From Udaeobacter sp046731855 (GTDB lineage: Bacteria > Verrucomicrobiota > Verrucomicrobiia > Chthoniobacterales > UBA10450), in assembly GCA_046731855.1 (NCBI GenBank), contig JBKPLX010000035.1, positions 1 to 23,189 of the forward strand: a stretch of 23,189 nucleotides of DNA, in the 5' to 3' direction. A program made the position numbers and the translations under genes. The first letter of the stretch is position 1; each line of letters begins with the position of its first letter. Below, in pieces: positions 7,142-16,090 of this stretch. The notes under the pieces are model-generated. The model did not search any database. It saw only the letters and a list, made by a program, of their open reading frames with translations, and was not told the DNA's origin.

Positions 7142-8251
7142 GTATTAGCCTTAGAAACTTCGTGCGACGAGACTGGCCTCGCGATCCTGCGCGGACCTAA
7201 CGGTGGCTCAGGGTCGGATTTGCTTGCTAGCGAAGTCGCGTCGCAAATCGCCGCGCATGAAAAGTATGGTGGGATCGTGCCGGAGGTCGCGTCGCGGAAT
7301 CACCTTATCTACGCACCGCGGCTGCTCGATCGCGCTGCGAGGTCAGCGAACATTAGTTTGCCAGAGGTGGATGCTTTTGCCGCAACCAGCGGACCGGGTC
7401 TGGCGAGTTCACTCATGATCGGCGCGTCGATTGCCAAAGGATTGGCGATTGGCTTTGCCAAACCTTACCTCGCCATCAATCATCTGGAAGGACATTTGCT
7501 CTCGCCCTTCTTTGGAGTCGTAGATAAGGAAAATCAACTCCATCCGAATGTTTCGCTTATTGTCAGTGGCGGACACACGATGCTGGTTCGAGTGCAAGGG
7601 CTGGGTGATTACCAGCTGTTTGGGCGAACTGTCGATGATGCTGCTGGGGAAGCATTCGATAAGATTGCCAAGATGCTGGGACTCGGATATCCGGGCGGGC
7701 CGGAGATTGAAAAGTACGCACGAAGCGGCGATCCCAGTCGTTTTGCTTTACCGCGCAGCATGCTCGACTCGGACAATTTTAGTTTTAGCGGATTAAAAAC
7801 CGCCGTGCGCTACTTGCTGCCGAAGATCGGTCTCATCCCAAACGAAAGTGAAGCCTCTCGCATTCGAAGCTTGGATTACGGAGGACCGATGCGTGATCAA
7901 TCAGCCTTTGAGAGGTCCTTCGCGTTCGCTCAGGATGGCAAGTTGTTGGCTGATCTCTGCGCTTCGTTTCAGCAGGCGGTTATCGATGTGTTGGTGTGCA
8001 AGACGATTGCGGCAGCGCAGAAATATCGGGTCGATCTTGTGACAGTCAGCGGCGGGGTAAGTTGCAATCAGGAATTGCGAAGGCAATTGGGCGAGGCATG
8101 TGCGCGCGAAGGATTTGAATTCAAAAATGCCGAGCCGTGGTTGTGCACGGACAACGCGGCAATGATCGCGTTTGCTGGGTTATTACGATTGCAGGCTGGA
8201 TTTCAATCTGAAGTCACCGAAGAGATCGATCCTAATCTGGCGCTTGTGTGA
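7136..8251 (+). CDS. tsaD: tRNA N6-adenosine threonylcarbamoyltransferase TsaD
   Basis: TsaD transfers the threonylcarbamoyl group to A37 of ANN-decoding tRNAs, together with TsaB and TsaE, in the cytoplasm. The family signatures are present: LALETSCDETG at the N-terminus, the metal-binding NHLEGHL (H116, H120), IVSGGHTML, the DDAAGEAFDKIAKMLGLGYPGGP block, FSFSGLKTAV, SGGVSCN, and the late Asp in CTDNAAMIA (D339). At 371 residues it is longer than the usual about 340-350. The excess lies between FSGLKTAV (217-224) and LADLCASFQQ (271-280), a gap of 46 residues where relatives have roughly 20. Part of that insert (ERSFAFAQDGK, 259-269) is encoded by a REP-like repeat. The start codon also comes from a repeat copy, and no Shine-Dalgarno is visible; no better in-frame start gives the conserved N-terminus. 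Confidence 0.95.
   Translation: MTVLALETSCDETGLAILRGPNGGSGSDLLASEVASQIAAHEKYGGIVPEVASRNHLIYAPRLLDRAARSANISLPEVDAFAATSGPGLASSLMIGASIAKGLAIGFAKPYLAINHLEGHLLSPFFGVVDKENQLHPNVSLIVSGGHTMLVRVQGLGDYQLFGRTVDDAAGEAFDKIAKMLGLGYPGGPEIEKYARSGDPSRFALPRSMLDSDNFSFSGLKTAVRYLLPKIGLIPNESEASRIRSLDYGGPMRDQSAFERSFAFAQDGKLLADLCASFQQAVIDVLVCKTIAAAQKYRVDLVTVSGGVSCNQELRRQLGEACAREGFEFKNAEPWLCTDNAAMIAFAGLLRLQAGFQSEVTEEIDPNLALV
7910..7942 (-). repeat. REP-like repeat, copy 4, inside tsaD in frame
   Basis: GAGAGGTCCTTCGCG followed by TTCGCTCAGGATGGCAAG is a diverged copy of the REP form GAGATTCCTCGACT, CGCTCGGAATGACAA. It is translated in frame as ERSFAFAQDGK, the peptide characteristically produced when this class of repeat is read in this frame. 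It falls in the only length-variable region of TsaD. Confidence 0.65.
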
Positions 8252-8288
8252 GGCGAAGCGTGATCGCCCGGCGCGCCGTTTCTATCAA

Positions 8289-9173
8289 TCAGTACTCGCG
8301 CTCGAGAAGATAGTTCGCGAGCGCGTGGAGAGGTTTGGCTTCATTGCCATGAAATGCTGACAGAGCATCGTGTGCCAGGCGCGTGAGCCGGCTAGCTTCC
8401 GCGCGTGATTTCTCCAGACCAATCACCGCAGGATAAGTCGCTTTCTTTGCCGCGACGTCTTTGCCGGCGCTTTTCCCTAATATTTCCGAAGTTTGAGTTA
8501 GATCGAGGATATCGTCGATGACTTGGAAAGCGAGACCAAGCCGCTCCCCGAACTGTGTGATAGCGGAAAGTTTCCGGGTCTCTGCATTGGCGCTCATCGC
8601 GCCGAGCCGGACCGAGCTTTTCAACATGGCTGCGGTTTTGTTCAGGTGGATAAATCGCAGCTGATCGCGTTTGACTCTCCGGCCTTCTGCTTCGAGGTCG
8701 GCCACTTGACCAGCGATCAGTCTTTGGCTTCCGGCTGCGACCGCAATCTCCCGCAACAAAACTGAAATGTCGTAACGCGGCGCGGGCCTAGCAGTTGACA
8801 CAATTTCAAATGCGATGGTCAATAGCGCGTCTCCAGCCAACACCGCGATGCCGTCGCCGAAAACTTTATGGCATGTAGGGCGGCCGCGCCGGAAATCGTC
8901 ATTATCCATGCTGGGAAGATCATCGTGCACCAGCGAATAAGTGTGGATGCATTCGACGGCGCAGGCGAGGGGGAGTGCGTTGTTGACGTTGCCGCGACAA
9001 GCTTCAGCCGCGGCAAGACACAGAATCGGTCGCAATCGTTTACCGCCGGCAAAAAGACTGTACCGCATCGCCTTGTGGAGCGTAGCGGGTTTCGTACTCG
9101 CCTTCGGCAAGTAGCGATCCAGCGCGCGGTCGATCTCTGTCTGGCGGGTCCGTAGATATTTTTTGAGATTCAC
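8289..9173 (-). CDS. ispA: Polyprenyl synthetase (farnesyl/geranylgeranyl diphosphate synthase)
   Basis: The 294-residue enzyme has both Asp-rich motifs of trans-isoprenyl diphosphate synthases: the first as DDLPSMD (D84, D85, D90) and the second as DDILD (D220, D221, D224), plus GGKRLRP near residue 43 and GKSAGKD/KKATYP near the C-terminus. The residue five before the first motif is Tyr (HTYSLVHDD), as in bacterial IspA, so farnesyl diphosphate is the likelier product, though C20 cannot be excluded. It condenses DMAPP/GPP with IPP in the cytosol and feeds quinone, undecaprenyl or hopanoid/carotenoid synthesis. The start is GTG at 9173. It lies 72 bases downstream of the same-strand EamA gene and is convergent with tsaD, with only 37 bases between the stops. 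Confidence 0.92.
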   Translation of the reverse strand: MNLKKYLRTRQTEIDRALDRYLPKASTKPATLHKAMRYSLFAGGKRLRPILCLAAAEACRGNVNNALPLACAVECIHTYSLVHDDLPSMDNDDFRRGRPTCHKVFGDGIAVLAGDALLTIAFEIVSTARPAPRYDISVLLREIAVAAGSQRLIAGQVADLEAEGRRVKRDQLRFIHLNKTAAMLKSSVRLGAMSANAETRKLSAITQFGERLGLAFQVIDDILDLTQTSEILGKSAGKDVAAKKATYPAVIGLEKSRAEASRLTRLAHDALSAFHGNEAKPLHALANYLLEREY

Positions 9174-9245
9174 AGGACGGAAGCGGATGCTCGATGGTCG
9201 ATTCTTGTTACTGGATAATGCAATCCCGCGCTCAGTGTCCAGCGC

Positions 9246-10217
9246 TCAGATATTCTCGGCCGTTTCCGTCGTCGCGATCGGTTTCACGCGCATGGCGAGG
9301 AATGCACCGACCAGGAGAATGGCGGCGCTCCAAAGCTGAGCGTGAGTAAGTCGTTCACCATAAATCCAAGCTGAGAGACCTAGCGCCAGGGCCGGGCAGA
9401 GGAGTTGAAGCGTTTGCGCGAGCGCCACGCCAATTTCACGGATGGCGACGTAATACAAGACGTGCGCCAGCGTAATGCAGGTAACGGCCGAGACGATCAA
9501 AATCAAGTTCACCTGCGCTCCGGCATGAAGTGGTGCGGCAATTTTTCCAAACGCGAATGTAAGCGGAAGTAACAGGATCGAGGTAATTAAACTGACCAGC
9601 CCAAAACTGCGTGTCGGGCCAAGCTTCATGGAAGGGCGTTTAATCAGGACGCCATAGAGTGCCCAACAAAATGTGGCAGTGAAGGCGATGAATAATCCAG
9701 GCAGCCTCATGTGTTCTGTTTCTCGACCTGGTTGAAACCAGATTACGCCAAAGGCTCCAATTAAGCCGAGGAGTGTGCCCACTTGGAACTGCCATTGGCG
9801 AATGATCCGGCGTTCCTCAGGGAAAAATGCGAGCGCGAGTAAAGCAGTGAAAATTACGGATGCTCGGGTGAAAATAGTGTAAACGCCTGGACCCATGTAG
9901 AACAGGGCGACCACCTGCGTGACTTGATGGACTACGTTGGGGAGGCATGGCACAAGACACATCGTCACAGCCTGCCAGTCGAGTGGGGGAACGCCGCGAC
10001 GAGCTCGGTAAATCAGGAGCGGTGCAATCGCGAGACAGGCGACAAGATAACGATAAAAATTTTGTGCCCACGGATCGTAATAGCGATTCAAATAATACAT
10101 GAACAGGGATGGCGTGGACCAAATAAGGACCGTGGCAAAGACTGCAGCGTAGCCTTCCGACAGACTTGTGCGACGGTGTCGATCGACAAGTCCCGCCATC
10201 GAATTTGTTTGGTTCAT
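9246..10217 (-). CDS. EamA/DMT family transporter
   Basis: This 323-residue protein has about ten hydrophobic helices arranged as two tandem EamA repeats (residues about 15-150 and 165-310), the hallmark of drug/metabolite transporters. Examples are ATVLIWSTPSLFMYYLNRYY at the start of the first repeat, and ATFCWALYGVLIKRP opening the second. Helix-turn words such as RASVIFTALLALAFFPEERR and QTLQLLCPALALGLSAWIYGERLT are typical ends of repeats. It sits in the inner membrane and exports or exchanges a small metabolite; the substrate cannot be inferred. ATG at 10217 is the only good start. It is divergent from the TPR gene (69-base gap) and upstream of ispA on the same strand; no functional link to ispA is evident. 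Confidence 0.9.
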   Translation of the reverse strand: MNQTNSMAGLVDRHRRTSLSEGYAAVFATVLIWSTPSLFMYYLNRYYDPWAQNFYRYLVACLAIAPLLIYRARRGVPPLDWQAVTMCLVPCLPNVVHQVTQVVALFYMGPGVYTIFTRASVIFTALLALAFFPEERRIIRQWQFQVGTLLGLIGAFGVIWFQPGRETEHMRLPGLFIAFTATFCWALYGVLIKRPSMKLGPTRSFGLVSLITSILLLPLTFAFGKIAAPLHAGAQVNLILIVSAVTCITLAHVLYYVAIREIGVALAQTLQLLCPALALGLSAWIYGERLTHAQLWSAAILLVGAFLAMRVKPIATTETAENI

Positions 10218-10286
10218 TTAGGCGTTCGGCACGTTAATTTGCTCGCCTACAGGCATAAATCGCTCAACAGTTAGGCTGAAAGGAGA

Positions 10287-11225
10287 ATGAATATCTTGAA
10301 CAAGCAAACAATTATCATCGCAACCGCGTCCCTTCTATGTTTTGCAGGCAATCCCGTTTGCCTAGGGAAACCTCAGAAATCACCAGCGGGTGGAGCAAGC
10401 CACATGCAGCGTGGGATCGAGTTGGCTCAACAAAAGAATTTCGATGGCGCCGTTGCGGAGTTTACCAAGGCGATTGAGGCGAATCCAAAAGATCCACGTG
10501 GCTACACTAATCGCGGTACCGCCTATCGTGCCGGCAACCCTCCCCGGCTCGCCGAGGCGTTCGCCGATTTCTCAAAGGCAATCGAAGTCGCTCCAAAGGA
10601 TGAAGTGGCCTATCGCGAGCGCGGCATGACTGCGGTAATGCAAAATCAATTCGATGCAGCATTGCCGGATTTTAATAAGGCAATCGAACTCAAGCCCGAC
10701 GATGCGTACGCCTACAAGTTTCGCGGTTTTGCCGAGATCGGTCTCAACCAATGGGACAAGGCCGTCGCGGACTTCACCACCGCAATTGAGAAACAACCGG
10801 ATGATCCGCAAAACTATGATCGGCGCGCCTGGGCAAATCGAAACTTGAAAAACTACGACGCTGCGGTGGCCGACTATACAATGTTGATTGAAAAAGACCC
10901 GAACGATGCCGAGCACTTGGTAAAGCGAGGCGCGACCTACACATCCTTGCAGCAGTACGAGAAGGCCGTCGCCGATTACCAGGCAGCGTTAAAGATAAAA
11001 CCCGACGACTATGACACCGTTCAGCGTTTGCAATACGTGCAAGGAATGCTGCAGGCGAAAAACGCACCGCCTCCTCCTTCGGCTACTCCCACTCCAACGC
11101 CCGGATCGGGTTTGATCACGCCGCTCAATGTGGGCATTGCCATCGTGGCGTTCATTATCATTGCCTTCATCGTGCGTTTGGTCACACGAGGAAAAGCCGA
11201 AGAGACAAGCGGCAGAATTCGCTGA
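10287..11225 (+). CDS. Tetratricopeptide-repeat protein with signal sequence and C-terminal membrane anchor
   Basis: The 312-residue product starts with a signal sequence (about 8-28), continues with about six TPR units (about 38-240; for example FDGAVAEFTKAIEANPKD, WDKAVADFTTAIEKQPDD, YEKAVADYQAALKIKPDD), then a Pro/Thr linker (PPPPSATPTPTPG) and a C-terminal membrane helix (about 277-300) ending in a short basic tail. TPR arrays bind partner proteins; here the array probably faces the periplasm, tethered to a membrane. No enzyme domain is present and the partner is unknown. AGGAG (10281-10285) lies one base before the ATG, closer than ideal; a TTG three codons later has better spacing, so the real start may be 10296. 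The gene is followed by the tRNA-Thr/tuf promoter region. Confidence 0.85.
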   Translation: MNILNKQTIIIATASLLCFAGNPVCLGKPQKSPAGGASHMQRGIELAQQKNFDGAVAEFTKAIEANPKDPRGYTNRGTAYRAGNPPRLAEAFADFSKAIEVAPKDEVAYRERGMTAVMQNQFDAALPDFNKAIELKPDDAYAYKFRGFAEIGLNQWDKAVADFTTAIEKQPDDPQNYDRRAWANRNLKNYDAAVADYTMLIEKDPNDAEHLVKRGATYTSLQQYEKAVADYQAALKIKPDDYDTVQRLQYVQGMLQAKNAPPPPSATPTPTPGSGLITPLNVGIAIVAFIIIAFIVRLVTRGKAEETSGRIR

Positions 11226-11466
11226 GCGTTGGGACGACGCACCACCATCGGTCGCGGCGACCGCCAGCGCGCTCTCCTAGCGAGAAATTTCTTTGACACG
11301 ATGATGCGCGCTGTTAGCTTGCGGACGCTTTTTGCTGGAACGAGGCGGTCCCATGGTCGTTCAAATTGCAAATTTGACGCGGCTTTGGGACTTTTGAATC
11401 TCTGGCAGAGGGCAAAACCGGTTTGCCGCTCGGGTTGCCGCAGAGGCACTGGGCTGGCGACGAGCA
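11226..11466 (+). other. Intergenic leader upstream of tRNA-Thr/tuf
   Basis: This 241-base space holds a small hairpin GGTCG-CGG-CGACC (11250-11262) just after the TPR gene, a promoter-like pair at 11293-11320, and two further stems downstream of it: TCAAAT/ATTTGA (11361-11377) and GGCAAA/TTTGCC (11411-11427). It looks like a stable-RNA leader with structures for processing or antitermination; that role is inference. No convincing protein-coding frame is seen. Confidence 0.45.
11293..11320 (+). promoter_or_regulatory. Candidate promoter for the tRNA-Thr-tuf-tRNA-Trp-secE-nusG-rplK unit
   Basis: A perfect TTGACA (-35, 11293-11298) is followed after 16 bases by TAGCTT (-10-like, 11315-11320). 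It is the only strong sigma-70-like match in the gap before tRNA-Thr, where a strong promoter is expected. Confidence 0.5.
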
Positions 11467-11542
<76 letters not shown>

Positions 11543-11609
11543 GATAAGCTCAAGACCGGCAGCGGACAATTAGAAAAAATAGAGACTTTAGTTAAACAGG
11601 AGAATTGAA

Positions 11610-12794
<1,185 letters not shown>

Positions 12795-12796
12795 CA

Positions 12797-12840
12797 CTCT
12801 TTCTCTGATTCTGCTCACTTGTGGGATGTGGAAGAAAGAG
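12797..12840 (+). other. Inverted repeat between tuf and tRNA-Trp
   Basis: CTCTTTCT (12797-12804) is perfectly complementary to AGAAAGAG (12833-12840), two bases after the tuf stop. A stem here could protect the tuf mRNA end or direct processing of tRNA-Trp from the transcript. No T-run follows, so read-through into tRNA-Trp and secE is expected. Confidence 0.35.
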
Positions 12841-12876
12841 AACATTAACAGGGAGCGGAAGAGGAAGAGTAAACTT

Positions 12877-12949
12877 ACGCCAGTAGCTCAATTGGTAGAG
12901 TAGCGGTCTCCAAAACCGTCGGTTGGGGGTTCGAGTCCCTCCTGGCGTG
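12877..12949 (+). tRNA. tRNA-Trp (anticodon CCA)
   Basis: The cloverleaf reads acceptor ACGCCAG/CTGGCGT, D stem GCTC/GAGT, anticodon stem GCGGT/ACCGT with loop CTCCAAA (anticodon CCA), T stem GGGGG/CCCTC with one G-U pair, loop TTCGAGT, and discriminator G at 12949. The next bases are CGG, so CCA is not encoded, unlike the tRNA-Thr upstream. The position between tuf and secE is the classical one. Confidence 0.95.
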
Positions 12950-12965
12950 CGGAAAAAGAATTGCA

Positions 12966-13049
12966 ACGCCGAATGCCCAACGTCGAACGCTGAACTTCGA
13001 ATTTGGAAAAAGAGAATTGGGCGTTGGACGTTGAGTGTTGGATGTTGGA
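12966..13049. repeat. Degenerate GTTGRRCGTT repeat in an inverted arrangement before secE
   Basis: The right arm (13018-13049) is built of successive words TTGGGCG, TTGGACG, TTGAGTG, TTGGATG, TTGGA at 6-8-base steps. The left arm (12966-13000) contains the complementary words CCCAACG, CGAACGC, TGAAC. Together they could fold into an imperfect hairpin with many G-U pairs around an A-rich loop. It looks like a dispersed intergenic repeat family; function unknown. Confidence 0.5.
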
Positions 13050-13068
13050 CCTTTCCTTTGAGAACTAG

Positions 13069-13287
13069 ATGATTACCAAAATCAAAAACTTCTTCAGCGA
13101 AGTTAAGGTCGAGCTTCAGAAATGTTCGTGGCCGTGGGATCCAAAAGAGAAAGGATTCCGCCGTTACAAGGAACTCAGTGACTCGACCGTAGTGGTGGTT
13201 ATCGCGATGCTATTGCTTGGCGGATACGTTGCTCTTTTCGATCTGGTTCTTGTGAACGTAGTCCATTTTTTCACAAGATTGCACTGA
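13069..13287 (+). CDS. secE: Preprotein translocase subunit SecE
   Basis: SecE is the small essential clamp of the SecYEG channel in the inner membrane. The 72-residue protein has the conserved amphipathic helix EVKVELQKCSWP (residues about 10-21), then a short linker, and one C-terminal membrane helix (about 43-67; VVVVIAMLLLGGYVALFDLV). This is the single-span type found in most bacteria. The position between tRNA-Trp and nusG confirms the call. The spacing to nusG is 3 bases, so the two are translated from one message. Confidence 0.95.
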   Translation: MITKIKNFFSEVKVELQKCSWPWDPKEKGFRRYKELSDSTVVVVIAMLLLGGYVALFDLVLVNVVHFFTRLH

Positions 13288-13290
13288 TTT

Positions 13291-13860
13291 ATGGCACAGA
13301 CACTTGCAGGCAAAGATCAATGGTACGTCGTGCACGTGCTTTCCGGACAGGAAAACAAGGTGCGCGAGAATATCCTGAAACGTGTCAAAACGGAAGAGAT
13401 GGGCGATCTGATTTATGACGTGCTTGTCCCGACGGAGCGCGTCTCGGAGATCAAGAAAGGGAAGAAGAGCGAGACCACGCGGAAGTTTTTTCCGGGCTAT
13501 CTGATCGTTAACATGCACCTGCTTGACGAAAACAATCAGTTGGTCGGGCGCACATGGTATTTCATCCGCGACACATCCGGCGTGATTGGGTTTGCTGGTA
13601 CTAAGGACAAACCGATTCCAATGCGGCAGTCGGAGGTGGACAGCATGCTGGCGCAAATGAAAGAGCGCGAAGAAAAGGTGAAACCGAAGGTTAGCTTCGA
13701 AGTGGGCGAATCGGTAAAGGTCGCCGACGGCCCGTTCCAAAACCAGACCGGAATCGTCGAAGAAATCGATCCGGAACGGGGCAAACTGCGCGTCTCCGTT
13801 ACCATTTTCGGCCGCGCTACTCCAGTAGAACTGGAATATTGGCAGGTCGAGCGCGGTTAA
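13291..13860 (+). CDS. nusG: Transcription termination/antitermination factor NusG
   Basis: NusG binds RNA polymerase and links it to Rho or to the ribosome. The 189-residue product has the NGN domain (about 8-120), recognisable from WYVVHVLSGQENKVRENI, FFPGYLIVNM and FIRDTSGVIGFAG, and the C-terminal KOW domain (about 133-189; FEVGESVKVADGPFQNQTGIVEEID). The length is normal. It is followed 38 bases later by rplK, the usual partner. Confidence 0.98.
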   Translation: MAQTLAGKDQWYVVHVLSGQENKVRENILKRVKTEEMGDLIYDVLVPTERVSEIKKGKKSETTRKFFPGYLIVNMHLLDENNQLVGRTWYFIRDTSGVIGFAGTKDKPIPMRQSEVDSMLAQMKEREEKVKPKVSFEVGESVKVADGPFQNQTGIVEEIDPERGKLRVSVTIFGRATPVELEYWQVERG

Positions 13861-13898
13861 TTTTCCGCTTCAACCATTCAACGCTTCAACGAACCACA

Positions 13899-14324
13899 AT
13901 GGCAAAAGAAAAAGTAGCTGAGATTAAACTTCAAATTCCTGCGGGACAGGCAAACCCGGCGCCGCCGGTTGGAACGGCGCTCGGTCCGCGCGGCGTTAAC
14001 ATCATGGCGTTCTGCAAGGAATTTAACGCGACGACCCAGAAGCAAGCCGGCGATATTCTCCCGGTCGTCATCACAGTTTACAAAGACAAGTCCTTTACAT
14101 TCATCACGAAGAGTCCGCCCGCGGCGGTTCTGTTAAAGAAAGCGGCAAACATCGCCGCCGGTTCTAAAGAGCCTAACAAGACCAAAGTTGGAAAAGTCAC
14201 GCGCAAACAGGTGATGGACATCGTGAACACCAAGCGCAAAGACCTGAACGCGCGCAACGACGAAGCCGCTTTCCGCATTGTCGCCGGGACCGCCCGCCAA
14301 ATGGGGCTCGAAATCGTCGATTAG
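13899..14324 (+). CDS. rplK: 50S ribosomal protein L11
   Basis: L11 forms the GTPase-associated centre with L10/L12 and 23S rRNA. The 141-residue product starts MAKEKVAEIKLQIPAG and shows the universally conserved PAPPVGTALGPRGVNIMAFCKEFNA, followed by SPPAAVLLKKAA and the C-terminal GTARQMGLEIVD. The frame is open further upstream into nusG, but the conserved N-terminus fixes the ATG at 13899. Unusually, rplA does not follow; a strong hairpin and a minus-strand gene come next, and rplA resumes about 7.4 kb later. Confidence 0.98.
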   Translation: MAKEKVAEIKLQIPAGQANPAPPVGTALGPRGVNIMAFCKEFNATTQKQAGDILPVVITVYKDKSFTFITKSPPAAVLLKKAANIAAGSKEPNKTKVGKVTRKQVMDIVNTKRKDLNARNDEAAFRIVAGTARQMGLEIVD

Positions 14325-14382
14325 ACGAACTGTTGATTCCGCGGATATCACGGATTACGGAGCGCTCGCGTCTCTCCTGCTG

Positions 14383-14404
14383 GTTTCGGCGTCCTCGCCG
14401 AAAC
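14383..14404. terminator. Strong hairpin after rplK
   Basis: GTTTCGGCG (14383-14391) and CGCCGAAAC (14396-14404) form a perfect 9-bp stem with a TCCT loop, 58 bases after the rplK stop and just before the convergent DUF885 stop. It is the likely end point of the secE-nusG-rplK transcript, although a proper T-run is missing on both strands. Confidence 0.55.
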
Positions 14405-14410
14405 GAACTT

Positions 14411-16084
14411 TCACTGAACGGCAGCAGGATCTATCCTCGGCCCTAGATATTCCCACTGCTGCAACGCAATCGGGACATTTCCGTTTTTCCAAACGAAATT
14501 GTGGAATGTGCGAAGATTGAACTTGTCACCCTGTTGCAGTCGCGCGTCGGCAAGAAATTTGAGGATTTGAAGTTTGCCGATTTGGTACGTAATGGCCTGA
14601 CCTGGACCGGTTGCGAAAGCGATTGCTTCCTGGCGCGCGGTATCTTCGTCCATTGGAACTTTCTCGTGTAGATACTTTGCGGCTTGATCGAGATCGAATT
14701 CTCCCAGAGCGAGTCGTACGTCTACCTCAACGCGTAGTGCACGTAGACGCATGAAATTGTAAATGATCTCGCGTGTGTGCGGGCTGTCATCGAATAAACC
14801 GGCCTGCAACATCATTTCTTCTGCATAAAAACCGATCCCTTCGTTCGCGCCGGAATCGTAGTAATGACGGCGGATTGGGTCCTCATGTTTCCACGCAAGA
14901 CAAAGCTGGAAGTAATGACCCGGAATTCCTTCGTGAACGGTGATCGGCCGTGGGTCTTCTACCGTTGCGCGCCAGAAGTAACCGAGATTTCCTGAAGGCT
15001 CCGTCACGTAACGGATGCAATTCTCCTTCAACCGCGATGCTGACGTGAAATCGTCCATTTCGCCGAAGCCTTGCAATGCGCGCAAATACTCCGGCATTGG
15101 ACGCAGCGTGTAATGCTGGACCCAACTCGGGACGGCAAGAATGTCCCGCTCCTCGAGAAATTTTCGGATCTGCAATTCGTTCTCCGCTGCTTCTTTAATC
15201 CAATTGTCGATGTTGTCGGCAGCCTTAAGTGGCGGCACATCCTTGTTTCTATTTTTCTCGAACGCTTCGAATGCGACAGCGCGGTTCCACTCTTGTTTGC
15301 CCATCGCCAAAAGGTCTTCAGGCGAGTACGGCATCAGCGCAACGTTTTTGAGGAAGAATGAATACGCGTCGCGTCCGATGGCGGTCACATTCGGCAGCGA
15401 CGGCAACATTTCCCGAAGCCTTTCGCGAAAACGTTCCAGAGCGTCCGCGGCGCGATCAGTTGCGCTGTTCAGTTCCTGTTCTTTGAGAGTTGTGGATTTT
15501 ACTAATGCTGGCGCCATTTGATGCAGGCGCGGCCGAATGTTTTCCAGCGCTTGAATCGCTACAGTGGCGAATGGCGCCGGCGGCTTATCAAGATTTTGGA
15601 CGCCTTGTTGCAGGATTGACGGAATATTTTCAATTCGTGTGAGAATTTCCCGGCTCTGCGATGCATCATACGGTCCCGGCACCGTGAGCGCTTCGACTAC
15701 TGCGGTGAGCGTCTGCGCGACATAAAAATTGGGATCGCGTTTCCAGCGTGGATTGATGTCCAATTCCCAGCGTACTCGCGCCAGGGCTGAACCAATCAGA
15801 CGATAGTCAACCTGCTGCGTGATTGGCCAACTAGTCGGATCCAGTTTTTTCCAGCGCGTCTCGAACTCAGCGAGATCTTTTCGTTGCCTATCGATACGGG
15901 CTCGCGACCAGTCGCGAATCCCGCCGGGTCGCTCGATACGGTTCACGTCGTCGCCGGTAAATGGCGCGTACTTCGCGCGCCACGCCCAGAAATCGTTCGC
16001 CAAGTTATTCAGTGATTCGGTTGCAGTCGAAGCATTGACTAACAGCACCGTAACAAACATAGCTCCCGCCCAACATTTCTTCAT
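14411..16084 (-). CDS. Secreted DUF885 family protein (putative metallopeptidase), paralogue 2
   Basis: The 557-residue protein has a signal peptide (about 1-22, ending NASTATE) and the DUF885 zinc signature HEGIPGHYFQ (H384, E385, H390), followed by EGIGFYAEEMM with a probable third ligand E415. The ITYQIGKLQILKFLAD block parallels YTLGKLQILKLRDD in the first copy at 3862-5640, but the two are clearly diverged and the N-terminal halves show little obvious similarity, so this is not a recent tandem duplication. It is the last gene of a minus-strand three-gene unit; its ATG is 6 bases after the stop of the PD40 gene. The peptidase role is inferred from the family. Confidence 0.92.
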   Translation of the reverse strand: MKKCWAGAMFVTVLLVNASTATESLNNLANDFWAWRAKYAPFTGDDVNRIERPGGIRDWSRARIDRQRKDLAEFETRWKKLDPTSWPITQQVDYRLIGSALARVRWELDINPRWKRDPNFYVAQTLTAVVEALTVPGPYDASQSREILTRIENIPSILQQGVQNLDKPPAPFATVAIQALENIRPRLHQMAPALVKSTTLKEQELNSATDRAADALERFRERLREMLPSLPNVTAIGRDAYSFFLKNVALMPYSPEDLLAMGKQEWNRAVAFEAFEKNRNKDVPPLKAADNIDNWIKEAAENELQIRKFLEERDILAVPSWVQHYTLRPMPEYLRALQGFGEMDDFTSASRLKENCIRYVTEPSGNLGYFWRATVEDPRPITVHEGIPGHYFQLCLAWKHEDPIRRHYYDSGANEGIGFYAEEMMLQAGLFDDSPHTREIIYNFMRLRALRVEVDVRLALGEFDLDQAAKYLHEKVPMDEDTARQEAIAFATGPGQAITYQIGKLQILKFLADARLQQGDKFNLRTFHNFVWKNGNVPIALQQWEYLGPRIDPAAVQ

Positions 16085-16090
16085 CGGGAA

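Noticed and set aside
8269..8278. CGGCGCGCCG palindrome between tsaD and ispA as a terminator
   Set aside because: It is a loopless palindrome that cannot form a normal hairpin of useful size; the short TTTCT after it is not convincing.
13839..13898. In-frame upstream extension of rplK into nusG
   Set aside because: The universally conserved L11 N-terminus begins at the ATG at 13899, and the extension overlaps the end of nusG.
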